DNA of 64,000 nt, from assembly GCA_963971535.1 (NCBI GenBank), contig OZ020589.1:74374311-74438310 (forward strand). Direction: 5' to 3'. Below the pieces are notes generated by a model. It made no database searches. It saw only the letters and a list, made by a program, of their open reading frames with translations, and was not told where the DNA came from. This DNA comes from Notolepis coatsorum (lineage: Eukaryota > Chordata > Actinopteri > Aulopiformes > Paralepididae). Position numbers and translations under genes: made by a program. Of the stretch, positions 25,101 to 35,756 are shown piece by piece (the first letter of the stretch is position 1; each line of letters begins with the position of its first letter).

Positions 25101-25747
25101 ATGGCGTTAATCTCTATTTTTAGTAAATTAACTTGAGATTCCAGTCGAGCCGAGTCGTTATATTGTAAAGAAGTAAATAATGTAGAGTAGAGCGTTTCTA
25201 ATTCCGCCAGTTTTGAGCATCGATTCTTGCGTATTTTGGATGAAAAGCTATCCGTGAAATCCTTGATCATTCCCTTTACCGATATCCATAATATTCTAGG
25301 GTCCGGCACCGAGTTCACATTCTCTGGTAGGAATACTGAAAGAGCTTCTTTGAGTTGTGTAATGAATTCCTTGTTATTCAGCAGTGTTGTGTTAAAGCGC
25401 CATCTTGGGGCTCGGGATGATAGTACACCAAATGATCCTTTTAGGAGTAAATAACAGTGATCTGATAGTGCATTGGGTACCATCTCCACTTCATAGTTAT
25501 CAAATAGTCTCGGTGTTGCGAAAACATAATCTATTCTGGAGAGTGTTTTATGTCTTGCTGATCGACAAGAGTACTTCCGGGTCGTGGGGTTGAGTGATCG
25601 CCATAGATCATTTACACCTGTATTCTTTGCCCAATCCTTTAACGCATTAGATGACTTTTTTTGTTCGTTGCAAATGTTGGGATAAGATTTATCCAACCCA
25701 CGGTCCCAAATGGCATTAAAATCCGCACCAATTATAAATGAGTATTA
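22128..25747 (-). mobile_element. Old L1/Tx1-like LINE, 3' part (left of inserted L1)
   Basis: This is the 3' two-thirds of a minus-strand L1-like LINE; its 5' part lies at 31216-33510 beyond a younger L1. The T-rich run at about 22128-22160 is its poly(A) end. The endonuclease reading YSFIIGADFNAIWD starts exactly at the insertion point and matches the break in the piece ending at 31216. TGAGTATT occurs on both sides (about 25738-25745 and 31227-31234 region) as the target duplication. Confidence 0.88.
22385..25747 (-). pseudogene. Old L1 ORF2, second part (late endonuclease, RT, C-terminus)
   Basis: An 809-codon open stretch (25696-23267) holds the second half of the endonuclease (SDHCYLLLKG) and the reverse transcriptase: GRAPGRDGIPPEMYL, HPDQTGFIRNR, LSLDAMKAFDRLEW, SSRQGCPLSPGLF and catalytic box YADD. 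The C-terminal region with CSLCTNGDEGTFMHMYWDC lies in a second open stretch (22828-22385). Between them (23266-22829) the frame is lost, by at least one frameshift. The main cause of death is the insertion of the younger L1 in the endonuclease; apart from that only a few breaks are seen. Confidence 0.88.
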
Positions 25748-26017
25748 TTTTTTTTTGTATTATTATCTTTTATTTGCTTTTAACATTTCATTTACATACA
25801 GTTGTAAAATGCAAGTTATAAATATATAAATTACATTTCCTAACTAAACAATTACTAACCCTTCCCCGACCCTTCCTAGTACAAAAAAAACTATCAAATG
25901 CATGATTTACTTTAAGACCATGATTGTCTGTGCTACTACCTGAATAAAATAATAAACATGAAAGAAAAAAAAAAAAAAAAAAAAAAAAACAGGCAGACAA
26001 ATATAGAATATAAAAAG

Positions 26018-26729
26018 TAGAGGTGGGCATAAATTAATTTTTTTTAATCTAGATTAATCTATCTGCAATCCTGGATTTAATCTAGATTAATCTAGATTAA
26101 AATGGCTCAAAAAAAAGAAAAACCTGCCGAAGGCATTCAAAATATGTGTGTTCTACCCAAATAATGACCAGAAGTAAGTCCTTACTTTTTCTTTCCTCCT
26201 TATGTTTCTCAGGCCAGGTGGCCCATTACACCATGAGCCCATCTCCCGTTTCCAAAATGCATTACAGACTGTTTGAAAAAGCTGTTTTGCTATGATAATT
26301 GGTAATGAAATATCAAAATAATGTTCAATAAGATGTACTTGTGTTTAATAAGTTGTTTTATTCAGAAGTTAACACAAATACATAATATTACCAGTACAGT
26401 ACAGTATCTAGCACACTCTCAGGAGCAAAACAGAAAGAATCATTTCAAACTTGAACTATGTGACATGGCTTGAATCAACTGCTCCAGTGGAGTTGCTCAG
26501 TGGCCAATGGTGTCAACTGTGGTTGTACTGGGCAGCTCCCAGGTGTGAATGGAAAAGAACATCTGTGCTCAGCGAACCTACCCTGGGTAAATAAAGGTAG
26601 AAAAAAAAATGTAATTTTTTTTATTTTTTTTATTATTATTTTTTTTAGATTAATGCGTTAATTATATTATCGCGCGATACTAGTATAGCGTTAACGCAGC
26701 ACGTTAACGCCGTTAACGGCCCAGCTCTA
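26018..26729. mobile_element. Non-autonomous hAT element, TAGAGSTGGGC family, copy 1
   Basis: Inverted ends TAGAGGTGGGC and GCCCAGCTCTA are flanked by a perfect 8-bp duplication ATAAAAAG (26010-26017 and 26730-26737). The left part repeats the word TCTAGATTAA; the right end carries nested GTTAACG words. No transposase is present. A second copy, larger and with other insertions, lies at 48343-50108. It inserted into the 3' UTR of the younger L1. Confidence 0.92.
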
Positions 26730-26763
26730 ATAAAAAGACAACATCCACAATCTCTGTTATGCT

Positions 26764-29700
26764 TCAATTAGCTCTCTCCAGTTCTATACCCATATTTGGT
26801 ATGTAATCCATTGCCCGACCCCAGATCTTCTGAAAGTGTATTATTTTTCCTTTCACATTATACATGATTTTTTCAGGTGTGCAATAGGATAGGAGTTCTG
26901 CCCACCATTGTTTAGTCGGGGGAGGGGGTTCAGATTTCCAATGACAAAGAACAAATTTTTTTGCAGCAGACATTGCTAACAGGATACATTTCTTTTCAAA
27001 GTTGTCAAAGTTACTCAGCATAGAGATATCACCCAAAATAGCTATTCGTGCGTCAGGAGTCATCGGTTTTCCAATAATTTTTTTAAGTTGTTCAAATATA
27101 AATTTCCAGTAATAATTGAACTTCCGGCAATTCCAGAACGTGTGGATTAGGTCCCCTTTAGCATGTTGACATCGAAGACAATTGGGTGATGTCTCGTGGC
27201 TAAATTGATATAATCTGTGAGGTGTATAATACATTCTGTGTAGTATATTAAATTGAGTTAACCTATGGTTGGTATTTGTTAAAGTTGTTTGGGAGTTCTG
27301 GAGCAATGACTGCCATTCTTTCATGGTATATTTGTGTTTAATGTCTTTTTCCCATTTATCTTTTTGTTGTAGCATCTTATCATCTTTCTGTTCAGTGTTC
27401 ATCAGTGTGTAGATTTTAGATATCAGGCCCTTTGATGTTTTTGTAGTGTTAAACAGTTTCTCTATTGGTGTTTCAGACATATGGGGATAGCTATAACTGT
27501 TATTTTTTACCCAGTTCCGTATCTGTAGGTATTTTAAAAAGATGGATGAAGGTAAATTATATTTCGCTCTCAGGGAATTAAAATCAGAAAAGATGCTTTG
27601 GTTATACAAGTCTCTTATTTCGCTGATTCCCTTGGTTCTCCAATTTTCAGATATTCCATCACTAATAATTTTGGGGACACAAGGGTTGTTCCACAGGGGC
27701 ATGCTCATTAACAAGGTATTTTGATTTCCCATTAGTTTAATAGTTTCTTTCCAACATGCAAAGGTATGATGTATAATATGGTTTTTAGTGATAGAGTTAA
27801 GGGTTTTTTGCGTGTCTATATAGGGGATTACCTGTAGTGGAGTAGGATGGATTATGTTCTCTTCCAGTTTAACCCATGCTGGTGTGGGCAGCCTCTCACT
27901 GTTGAGCCAACACCAAATAACATGTGATTGACAGGCTAGGTAGTACAGTCTGAAGTTGGGGAGGTTTAAGCCCCCTTTATTCAGGGGAGCCTGTAGTGCT
28001 TTTAATCTGATCCTAGCCCGTTTCTGGGACCACAAAAACATTGAAATGATTTTATTCAGTGATGTAAACAAGCTTGGTGGACAGCTGAGTGGAATTGACT
28101 GGAACAAATAAATTAATTTAGGCAGAACATTCATCTTGACCACATTAACACGTCCAATTAAAGAAATTGGTAGATCTTTCCATTTGTATAGGTCTGTTTT
28201 GATTTTTTCCATAATAGGTAGATAGTTATTTTGGTATATTTGGTTCAGGTCGTTAGATATTTGGATTCCCAGGTATTTGAAGCTTTTTGGTGCCCATTTA
28301 AAATGGGAAATCATTGGGTGGGTATTGTGGGTGGTAACACTATTTAGTGGCATTATTTCACTCTTGTCATAATTTATCGTGTAACCAGATATGGCACTGT
28401 ATGCCTCTAGTATGCTGAGTAATTGCGGCAAGGATTTATCTGGTTGGGTAATATAAATTAGTAAATCATCACAATATAGTGAGAGTTTGGATTCGTTTGC
28501 TCCAGTCTTTATGCCACATACATTGTTGTTGTTCCGTATTGCCACCGCCAATGGTTCAATGGCTGCGGCGAACAGATATACGGAGAGTGGGCAGCCCTGT
28601 CGTACTCCACGTCCCAATTGGAAGGGTTTGGAAAGTATACCATTTGTCAACACTTGTGCCTTCGGAGAGCAATAAAGCATCTTAATATAATTAATGAAAA
28701 CATCACCAAAATTCATCTGTTTCAGAGTATAAAAAAGATATTCAAATTCTATTGTATCAAAAGCTTTTCGAGCATCCATCGAGATTACAAGTCTTGAGTC
28801 ATTCGTTTGTTTAGAGAGCTCAATGATATGAAAAAGTTTTCTGATATTGTCAGATCCCTGTCGCTGCTGAATAAAACCTGTCTGATCCTTGTGGATTAAG
28901 AGAGACATCACAGGGTCCATTCTTAGTGCGAGTGCTTTAGAAAATATTTTATAATCCACATTTAACATTGACAGGGGCCTATAGGAGTCACAAAGTTGTT
29001 TATCCTTAGAGGGCTTAGGAAGTACATTGATTGTTGCTAATTCTAGACTTGGTGGTAATTTACCATTATTGAGACTGTCTTTGAGCATGTCCATATAAGG
29101 GCGGATTAATTTATTTATGAACAGTTTGTAAAATTCAGCAGGTAGGCCGTCGGGACCGGGTGCTTTGCCCGTTTGCAATGAGTTAATAGCCTTGGTGATT
29201 TCTTCCTTTGATATTTCTGTTTCAAGGGTAGTTCTCATTTCTACAGGAAGCTTAGTAATCGGTAAGTTTCCCAAGAATTCCTCGCATTTTGTAGCAGTTG
29301 AGTCTTGGTTTTCAGACTTATATAGATTGTGGTAGAACATTTCAAAACGCTGGTTTATCTCTTCAGGTTTATGTAATACATCACCATCCTTAGATTTGAT
29401 TGAGTCTATTGTTTTTGCCATCTCTTCTTTTCTTATTTGCCAGCTGAGTAGCTTGCCGGTTTTGTCCCCCTTTTCATAGTAGTGGTATTTAGTTCTGGCC
29501 ATGTCTGCTTCTACTTGGCTAGTAGTTAAGTTGCTATATTCAAGCCGCTTTTTTACTAGTATGTGCAGAGTTTCTGCTCTATTGGATTCTGCATGTTTTT
29601 TCTCTAGTTCATGAATTTCTTTGTCTAGTGTGTTTAGATACTGTCTACTTTTTCTTTGTTTAGAAGCTCCAAAAGACGTTGTCTGACCTCTTAGGAAAGC

Positions 29701-30564
29701 TTTCAGTGTCTCCCAGATTATGCTTGGGGAGGCAGAGTTTACATTAATTATTAAAAAGTCATCGATTTGATTTTCTAGGAAGTTAACAAAATCTGGGTCG
29801 TTAAGGAGATATGGCTTGAATCTCCAACGCTTAGTTTTAGGTTTGTCCAAATATTGTTTCACCTTCAATTTCAAAAGACAGTGATCCGATATTGTAGAGG
29901 CTAGATATTTACATTCAATTACATTGTGAAGTAGTGATTTAGTTGTTAAAAACAAGTCTAATCTGGAATAAGTGTCATGTACCGCAGAATGAAATGAGTA
30001 TTCCCTCTCCAGTGGGTTAAGTATTCTCCAAACATCGACCAAACCCATTTCAGACATACCATCCCTTACTACTTTGGCTGCGGCACTTAATGGCTGGGGG
30101 ATCCTATTAGATCTATCTGATGTGCTCAGTGTTAAATTATAGTCACCTCCAAGGATACATGTGCCATAGTTTTGTGCAGAGGATAATAGAATATTCCTAA
30201 AAAAGGGTGCATCGTCTTTGTTGGGGCCATATAGATTAATAAGTGTAAATGGTTCGTGATTTATGTCACATTTGAGGATTATCCATCTACCTGCAGTGTC
30301 TTTTTCTTGAGAACGTATTTTTAGGTTTAACTGTTTGTGACATAGTATGGCCACTCCTCTTGATCTGGAATTAAATGAGGAATAAAATACTGACCCAACC
30401 CAATCTCTTTGCAACTTCAAATGCTCTGCATCAGTCAAGTGGCTTTCCTGAATAAATGCAATGCCGCAATCTTGATTCTTTAAATAGTTGAGAATCTTTT
30501 TCCTTTTAATGGGATTATTGATGCCCTTAACATTGAAGGACATAAATGTCAGAGTGCTAGTCAT
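26764..30564 (-). CDS. Intact L1-like ORF2 (endonuclease-reverse transcriptase)
   Basis: One uninterrupted frame of 1266 codons, usual length for this LINE group. Residues about 1-240 are the endonuclease that nicks target DNA (MSFNVKGINN, FIQESHL, LYGPNKDD, GGDYNLT, RLDLFL, SDHCLL). Residues about 450-780 are the reverse transcriptase (GKAPGPDGLPAEFYK, HKDQTGFIQQR, SMDARKAFDTIEF, RGVRQGCPLS). The C-terminal part has the Cys/His knuckle CLRCQHAKGDLIHTFWNC. The catalytic box is YCDD where related copies here have YADD; the two aspartates are kept. The start ATG is followed directly by the conserved endonuclease N-terminus. No ORF1 lies upstream. It could still make protein if transcribed, but the element lacks a recognisable promoter. 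Confidence 0.93.
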   Translation of the reverse strand: MTSTLTFMSFNVKGINNPIKRKKILNYLKNQDCGIAFIQESHLTDAEHLKLQRDWVGSVFYSSFNSRSRGVAILCHKQLNLKIRSQEKDTAGRWIILKCDINHEPFTLINLYGPNKDDAPFFRNILLSSAQNYGTCILGGDYNLTLSTSDRSNRIPQPLSAAAKVVRDGMSEMGLVDVWRILNPLEREYSFHSAVHDTYSRLDLFLTTKSLLHNVIECKYLASTISDHCLLKLKVKQYLDKPKTKRWRFKPYLLNDPDFVNFLENQIDDFLIINVNSASPSIIWETLKAFLRGQTTSFGASKQRKSRQYLNTLDKEIHELEKKHAESNRAETLHILVKKRLEYSNLTTSQVEADMARTKYHYYEKGDKTGKLLSWQIRKEEMAKTIDSIKSKDGDVLHKPEEINQRFEMFYHNLYKSENQDSTATKCEEFLGNLPITKLPVEMRTTLETEISKEEITKAINSLQTGKAPGPDGLPAEFYKLFINKLIRPYMDMLKDSLNNGKLPPSLELATINVLPKPSKDKQLCDSYRPLSMLNVDYKIFSKALALRMDPVMSLLIHKDQTGFIQQRQGSDNIRKLFHIIELSKQTNDSRLVISMDARKAFDTIEFEYLFYTLKQMNFGDVFINYIKMLYCSPKAQVLTNGILSKPFQLGRGVRQGCPLSVYLFAAAIEPLAVAIRNNNNVCGIKTGANESKLSLYCDDLLIYITQPDKSLPQLLSILEAYSAISGYTINYDKSEIMPLNSVTTHNTHPMISHFKWAPKSFKYLGIQISNDLNQIYQNNYLPIMEKIKTDLYKWKDLPISLIGRVNVVKMNVLPKLIYLFQSIPLSCPPSLFTSLNKIISMFLWSQKRARIRLKALQAPLNKGGLNLPNFRLYYLACQSHVIWCWLNSERLPTPAWVKLEENIIHPTPLQVIPYIDTQKTLNSITKNHIIHHTFACWKETIKLMGNQNTLLMSMPLWNNPCVPKIISDGISENWRTKGISEIRDLYNQSIFSDFNSLRAKYNLPSSIFLKYLQIRNWVKNNSYSYPHMSETPIEKLFNTTKTSKGLISKIYTLMNTEQKDDKMLQQKDKWEKDIKHKYTMKEWQSLLQNSQTTLTNTNHRLTQFNILHRMYYTPHRLYQFSHETSPNCLRCQHAKGDLIHTFWNCRKFNYYWKFIFEQLKKIIGKPMTPDARIAILGDISMLSNFDNFEKKCILLAMSAAKKFVLCHWKSEPPPPTKQWWAELLSYCTPEKIMYNVKGKIIHFQKIWGRAMDYIPNMGIELERAN

Positions 30565-31215
30565 CTAGGATCATTTTCAATATCGACTTTAATAGGGGTT
30601 TAATTGTGGTTTTGTTATAGAGATTGCAGCATTCCATTTGAACATGAGCGCGTGCGTGTGTTTTTGCACACACACATGTTCGCAGTGCATATGCCTACCA
30701 TTAGTCACTCCAGTTATGTCATACAATCTATCATGGTTCACAAGATCACATGCATTGAGTTCGTGAAGATAATATGTATTTGTACTAGGTCCCCCCCCCA
30801 CCCTTTTCATCCCCCATACCCTCCCCAAACAGAAAGTAAACCACAACATAGGCTCACTAGTCCTATATTACCCTACTTGGCTCCCTGTTAACTTCCCCTT
30901 TAAATTGCCAGGTGGCACACCACTATTTGAACCAGGCTGTGAAGCGTTACTCCTTATAACAAAAATAAACAAAAAGAAAAAAGGAACAAAATTAAACTAA
31001 AAAACAAACAATACAAGCAAGCAAATGATTCAGTAATAAGGCAGAGAAATAAATAAATTAATGAATAAGAGAAATGAATAATGAATAAGAGGGGAAAGAT
31101 AATAGGCTACCAATTTACTTGTCAGTTTTTTTTTCTTTTTTTTTATATTTCTTTTTTATTATTTTTTTTATTTTTTATTTTTATTTATAAGCCTACATGA
31201 TCTAACTATCCTTTC

Positions 31216-31633
31216 CCCTTGCAAAGGCTGAGTATTCTGGAAGGTTTAACATTTCCCTAGTGAGTGCAGTGTAGAAATTATTTTCGTATAGATTTGGGGC
31301 ATATACCGCTACCAACGCTATTTTCCTTTTCTTGTGTATAATCTTAGCTATGGTTATCCGACCATCTGCATCAGACCATACTCCCTTCAATTCAATATTC
31401 AATTTCCGTTTCACGACTATAGCAACTCCACGGGTTCTCGTTCCAAAGGAAGAGTGACTAATGTTATGGTATGTGTTGTCCGCTAACGTAGCTTTGTCTC
31501 CCACTAAAATGTGCGTTTCGCTTAAGAGAGCCACATCAACCTGTTTGTTTTTCATCAATGTGAGCACGCTTTTGCGTTTATGTTGATTATTTATTCCCCC
31601 AGTGTTCCAGATCATTATATTCAAACTAGCCAT
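31216..31633 (-). pseudogene. Old L1 ORF2, first part (endonuclease N-terminus)
   Basis: The reading starts at an ATG at 31633 (MASLNIMIWNTGGINNQHKRK) and shows LLSETHI, GTRTRGVAIVV and VYAPNLYENNF. It reaches LPEYS at the insertion point of the younger L1; the next residues (FIIGADFN) are found at 25740. Residues after EYS come from the inserted element and are not native. Confidence 0.88.
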
Positions 31634-33510
31634 AATCTATACATATTGATTTGTATTTGTTGGTAATATTTCTGGAGTGCGAATTCACAATGGATTTATA
31701 TCCCACTGTTGAGGTCCTGTTGAGAGCCGAGCATAAAAACATACATATATACAAAAAAAAAACTGAACCCCCCTCCCTTACAGAGTCGTACAAGGTACCT
31801 ATTTGATACCTCCTTCGCGTACAACCTCTTCCTTTCCTGCACCTCCGGTCTGCCCAGAATGAGCAATTTATCCTAATATTTCCTATGTATACCATAGGAT
31901 CTATGCTTTAATTCTAATTTAATAGAATGTCACCTGTGACCAAGCCTCTCTCCCCTTAATGTAATTATAACAGAATGAAAATTATACCTCGATTGGTATA
32001 CTCATTTAATCCTCTTTTTTTTCCTTTTTAAACCTTCTATTAACATTTATTGGTTAGAACATTTCAGAATAACGAAATAAAGAATAAGAAATAGTGATGT
32101 TTAGAATTAGATATCGAAAACCCATCTAATCCGGGAATATCTACTTAATTTTTTTTTAAATACCTTTGTATGTTTACACATCTAAACAACAAGGAGATTT
32201 TAAATACTTGTATGCAGATCGTCCACCGTCATGCGTGATCATTAATCTGTTATGGTGGTCGTTGTTCTTCACGTCTATTTCATGCCAAGACTCATATCAT
32301 TGTTATTTCACGGGGCCATCATTGAAAAAGGTATTGTATTCCATAGTGCTGTCAGCCGCTCGTTACTTGCAGTTTGATGCTTTAATGTTCCAGAACATGC
32401 CTCGTGCCCTAAAACAATAACCATCCAGTGTATTCCAGAATAATCTGTTATGACTCATAGCCTTCAAGTAAGAAAAATAGAGTATAAAAATCTAGAATGT
32501 TCCAAAATGGTCGGTATCAAATCAAGATCTGCATATTACCGTGAATCTATATTTATATGGTGTTTAGCGTTTTATATCAAATTACTTATTTCTCAATGTT
32601 GTCAAAAGTTTGTATGTTGTCGTTTTTTGATGCAATTGTAGAGTTATCCGTGAAAGATGAATCTTGTCATCCACTTTTAATATTCTTCATGTATTCTTCT
32701 GCCGCCTTAAGCAAACGTAGCATGAATCTCTTTCCTTCTCCCTCAACTATGGAAAGATTCGCAGGGTACCGTAGGATGGGGTGGAGACCTTTCTCATATA
32801 GCTGGTTTACTACAACCTTGTAGTGGACCCGCAGAGTTATGGCTTCCTTGCACATATCTTCATAAAACCACACTCTTTTCCCTTTGTACATCAGTTTTCC
32901 CCATCTCTTGCGTGATTCCCTGATAATCGTGTCTCTTGTTGCAGTTTCCCGTAGACTAGCAATTATCACTCTTTCCTTGTTGTTTTTATTGTAGTTTTCA
33001 GATCCAATTCTGTAGCGTTTGTCCACTATCGGTTCTGTAGATAGGATTTCAGAACCTAGGATTTCGAATAGTACTGCAGCAAACTTGTCATCTGTGCAGT
33101 CGACTGATTCATCCAGACCCACTGTACGGAGATTGAATCTGCGGGCGTGCCGTTCTATTTCTAGCAGATGGATCAAGTTTTCCTCCTTGTTGTCTTGGAT
33201 CAACTGCCGGAGCTGTTTGTTTTCCAGTTGCATTTCCTTCGATACTTCGGCGATAGCTTCAGATAGTTCCTTATTCTTCTCCTCTTGCTTCCGTGAGTAT
33301 TCGATCCCAGTATTTGCAACCACCGTTATGCGATCGGATTGTGCTACAAACTGTGTGTTGATATATTCAAATTTAGCCTCTATGGCTATCTTAAATGCGG
33401 TAGCATTAGCCTCGACTCTATCCACAGCTTTAGCCATATCAGTAACCTTGTCGGTTAGGATTTTCATCATATCTGTTATTGTTATAAGGACCCCAGTCCA
33501 AGCTACAACA
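31216..33510 (-). mobile_element. Old L1-like LINE, 5' part (right of inserted L1)
   Basis: This piece carries ORF1 (about 33510-32667), a spacer of about 1 kb (32666-31634) and the first third of ORF2. It is the 5' portion of the LINE whose 3' part is at 22128-25747. The 5' limit is uncertain because a LINE tail (33511-33601) and unassigned sequence adjoin it. Confidence 0.8.
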
Positions 33511-33599
33511 GTCTGCATTCCCTTAACAATTGTTTGTATTGAGCCGTATTGTATTGTACCCATTATGCAATATGTTAAATAAAGTTTACATCCATTCAT
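32667..33599 (-). pseudogene. L1 ORF1-like RNA-binding protein with a foreign N-terminus
   Basis: The 310-codon frame has the layout of L1 ORF1 proteins: a coiled coil (about residues 45-145; ELSEAIAEVSKEMQLENKQLRQLI), an RRM-like middle (about 150-240; RFNLRTVGLDES, NKERVIIASL, FYEDM) and a basic C-terminal domain (LHPILRYPANLSIVEGEGKRFM). ORF1 proteins form trimers that coat the LINE RNA. The first 30 codons are not L1: they are the complement of a LINE 3' tail inserted at 33511-33601, which now supplies the start codon. The native start is lost. Confidence 0.82.
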
Positions 33600-33601
33600 T
33601 C
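33511..33601 (+). mobile_element. LINE-X 3' tail fragment
   Basis: The sequence from TCTGCATTCCCTTAACAATTG to the CATTCATTC end matches the 3' ends at 36340-36436, 44100-44195 and 51575-51677. It is a severely 5'-truncated copy of the LINE I call LINE-X. It sits inside the ORF1-like frame. Confidence 0.8.
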
Positions 33602-34323
33602 TGCTAGCATTACCGATTGCATGAGCACTGCAGCTGGCTAACGTGAGCTAGCGTTAGCTATCAGACCCTGTTAGATCAAGCTCCTCTTTCAATCTTAACA
33701 AGCATTAAACAAAATGGCCCAGTCATCTATTCACCTTTGTTTAATACACACAGTGTTGTCTCTAATGTTATCTAGCTACTGATAGCTCCCGATATCATCA
33801 GTTTGGTGCTGGCTGGTTAACGTGAGCTAGCGTTAGCTTCTAGCCACAATGCTATACTGTTATACTGGCATATTCCATTCACGTTAGCATGTAGCTAACA
33901 ATGTAGCTAACAACATCGCCGATCCTTTTTGATGTTAGTTTTGTTTCATCAACAAATGAGAGGCAGAACACACAGTGAATGTATCCGTTTTGTTTATTGC
34001 ACTTTTATTACACTTTGCTGAAAAATAAGTGCTGCATTGGGTAAATAGGCATTTAAAGATGGCGGCGCCTTGTTGACATTTTCTTTGCAGGAAGTGTATT
34101 GGCACATTCAAGTTCTGATTGGTTGAAAATTGCCTTCATGTTCGCCACCTACTGCCACCTACTGCTTTGGCAGTGTACTACATCACTGTGCTCAGGTGAC
34201 AAAACGAAAGTGTGACTCGCCTACCGGCTACGTTGCGACCTGGAAAAGCGAAACTCATCTGAAAACGAAACTCAGTCTAACCGCAGCCTCAGTACACAAG
34301 TGCTGTTTTTAAGCAGGAAGCAG
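33602..34323. other. Unassigned stretch with GCTAACGTTAGCT words
   Basis: No gene is seen. Part of it (about 33710-33810: GGCCCAGTCATCTATTCACC, then AGCTACTGATAGCTCCCGATATCA) recurs at about 50375-50465 inside the outer hAT of the 48-52 kb stack. A related non-autonomous element is therefore likely, with undefined ends. Short palindromes CTAACGTTAG recur. Confidence 0.4.
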
Positions 34324-34380
34324 CCTTTAATGGGGCACTTAACAACAAAAACAAAATGGCCGCTTTAAACACGCCCCTTA
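34324..34380. repeat. 57-bp piece shared with the L2 5' region
   Basis: It matches 21083-21139 with about one mismatch, in the same orientation, and includes AAAATGGCCGC, a YY1-like word. It is probably a fragment of the 5' UTR of the same L2 family, or of an element that both copies carry. Confidence 0.7.
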
Positions 34381-35370
34381 CAGTACAGAACAGAAACGAC
34401 GAGAGACAGTTGTTGACCTTTGAATTTGAGCACTGCTCCTTTAATTTGAGTAGCGTAAGTATATGCACGTCACGGTGGACCAAAATAAAGGGGAGAAATC
34501 AAGTCTCCAAAAAAGCACAATAGAGGAATATATGTCGATGATTGGCACAGCAATCAAAGCGACATTATAACGAGAACATAGAAACGAATGCACTTATCCT
34601 CCTATGGCAAGGAGCGAAAAAACTCACAATGGTGTACTCATGGTAGGTTCAGTGATCGACTGACAGTGATAGTAACAAGGAAGAGCATATGAAGCCACCC
34701 TAACTAGACACACCAGGTACCAATGAATGCAATCAGGGCAGATAGACAGGTCAATTACCACCAGGTAACGCTAGGGCTTTACTCCCTGAGGAGAGCAAAA
34801 CCCCAAACATTACACTCCAATAGCTGTCAACATTGGGATTTGAGAAAACGTGCAGGTTTTAGCCCCGCCCCTTATCCTGGCCCCGCCCCCTCAGCCCGCC
34901 CCCTCCCACCCGGCCCCGCCCCCTCCCAATGGAGCTGCCTCGTCGCTGCCATCTGCTGGTCAAACCGGTATTATTTTGTTTTCCTACTGTGTAGAGTGTA
35001 AATGCTATAAAAATACAGTAAATGACCTTTTATCAAAATATTAACCATTAAATAAAGGTTGTAATCTGTAAATGCATTTGATTTTTACTGTAATTTGACA
35101 GTATTTGGAAACCATAGATGCCAGACATTTAGTTTTCTTGCAGCTTTTTTTCTTACAGTCTACAGTGAATCCTAAATCTCCACTAGGCAACCACTTATCA
35201 GTCCAACAAGGACTGGGTGAACTAGTTGCTACATTAAATTAATCAGATACCTGGTTGAAAGTGAAATGCTGTGAACATCCCTGCATTAAGTGTAAGACAA
35301 ATTCAGTATAAATTCAGTTTATGTAGTAGTAGCATTAACATGTTCATATTTATTGAAATCTTACAATTCA
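34381..35370. other. Unassigned stretch with a CCCCGCCC cluster
   Basis: No gene is supported. At about 34858-34930 a GC-rich run has five near-copies of CCCCGCCCC, which resemble Sp1 sites but more likely form a small degenerate tandem repeat. From 34990 to 35120 the words TACAGTAAA and TTTACTGTAA occur inverted. Confidence 0.4.
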
Positions 35371-35500
35371 TACATAAATGTTATGATGAATTGAAAATGG
35401 GGGAAGAAGTCCTTCTCTGGTCTGCATCCCCTTAACAATTGTGTATTGCACAATACTGTATTGTACCCATCTGTTAAAGTTAGCAATCAATCAATCAATG
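35371..35500 (+). mobile_element. LINE-X 3' tail fragment
   Basis: ATGAATTGAAAATGGGGG, TCTGCATCCCCTTAACAATTG and a CAATCAATCAAT end match the LINE-X 3' UTR. All upstream parts are missing. Confidence 0.75.
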
Positions 35501-35551
35501 TATTACCAGTGTCTTTATACCTTCATCACTGTAGGCTACATATTAATACGA

Positions 35552-35700
35552 CAACTCAAGAAGAATCAAGAGGTTTATTTGTCACATACAGTGAAATGCA
35601 GGTGGTCACGCCCGCATTGATTGTGCAAAATGCAAAAAATATAGGTAACAGGATATGCATGATAAAAAAAGACATGCCATGTTCCTGAAAAAGCTATAAA
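35552..35700 (-). mobile_element. Rex1-like LINE 3' tail fragment
   Basis: TCAAGAGGTTTATTTGTCA and ACAGTGAAATGCAGGTGGTC match the 3' end of the Rex1-like LINE at 53281-53350. Only the extreme 3' end is present, in minus orientation. Confidence 0.65.
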
Positions 35701-35756
35701 AAATGCCTATGGTCATTAATTTAGCAGTGGGAATATCATTTTTGGAACAGTGTGTG

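Larger units (their letters stand above)
25748..31215 (-). mobile_element. Younger L1-like LINE inserted in the old L1
   Basis: The T-rich left end (poly(A) in the minus sense) follows TGAGTATT, and the same 8 bp recur at the right end where the older L1 resumes. Inside are a 3' UTR holding a hAT element (26018-26729), an intact ORF2 (26764-30564) and about 650 bp upstream with no ORF1. It is therefore probably a 5'-truncated insertion that just kept all of ORF2. The host L1 carries an ORF1 about 1 kb upstream of its ORF2, which supports truncation. Confidence 0.85.

Noticed and set aside
32166-32823. Plus-strand open frames at 32.2-32.8 kb
   Set aside because: They are complements of the L1 inter-ORF region and ORF1.
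34858-34930. CpG-island promoter with Sp1 sites
   Set aside because: The CCCCGCCCC words form a short degenerate tandem run with no gene downstream.
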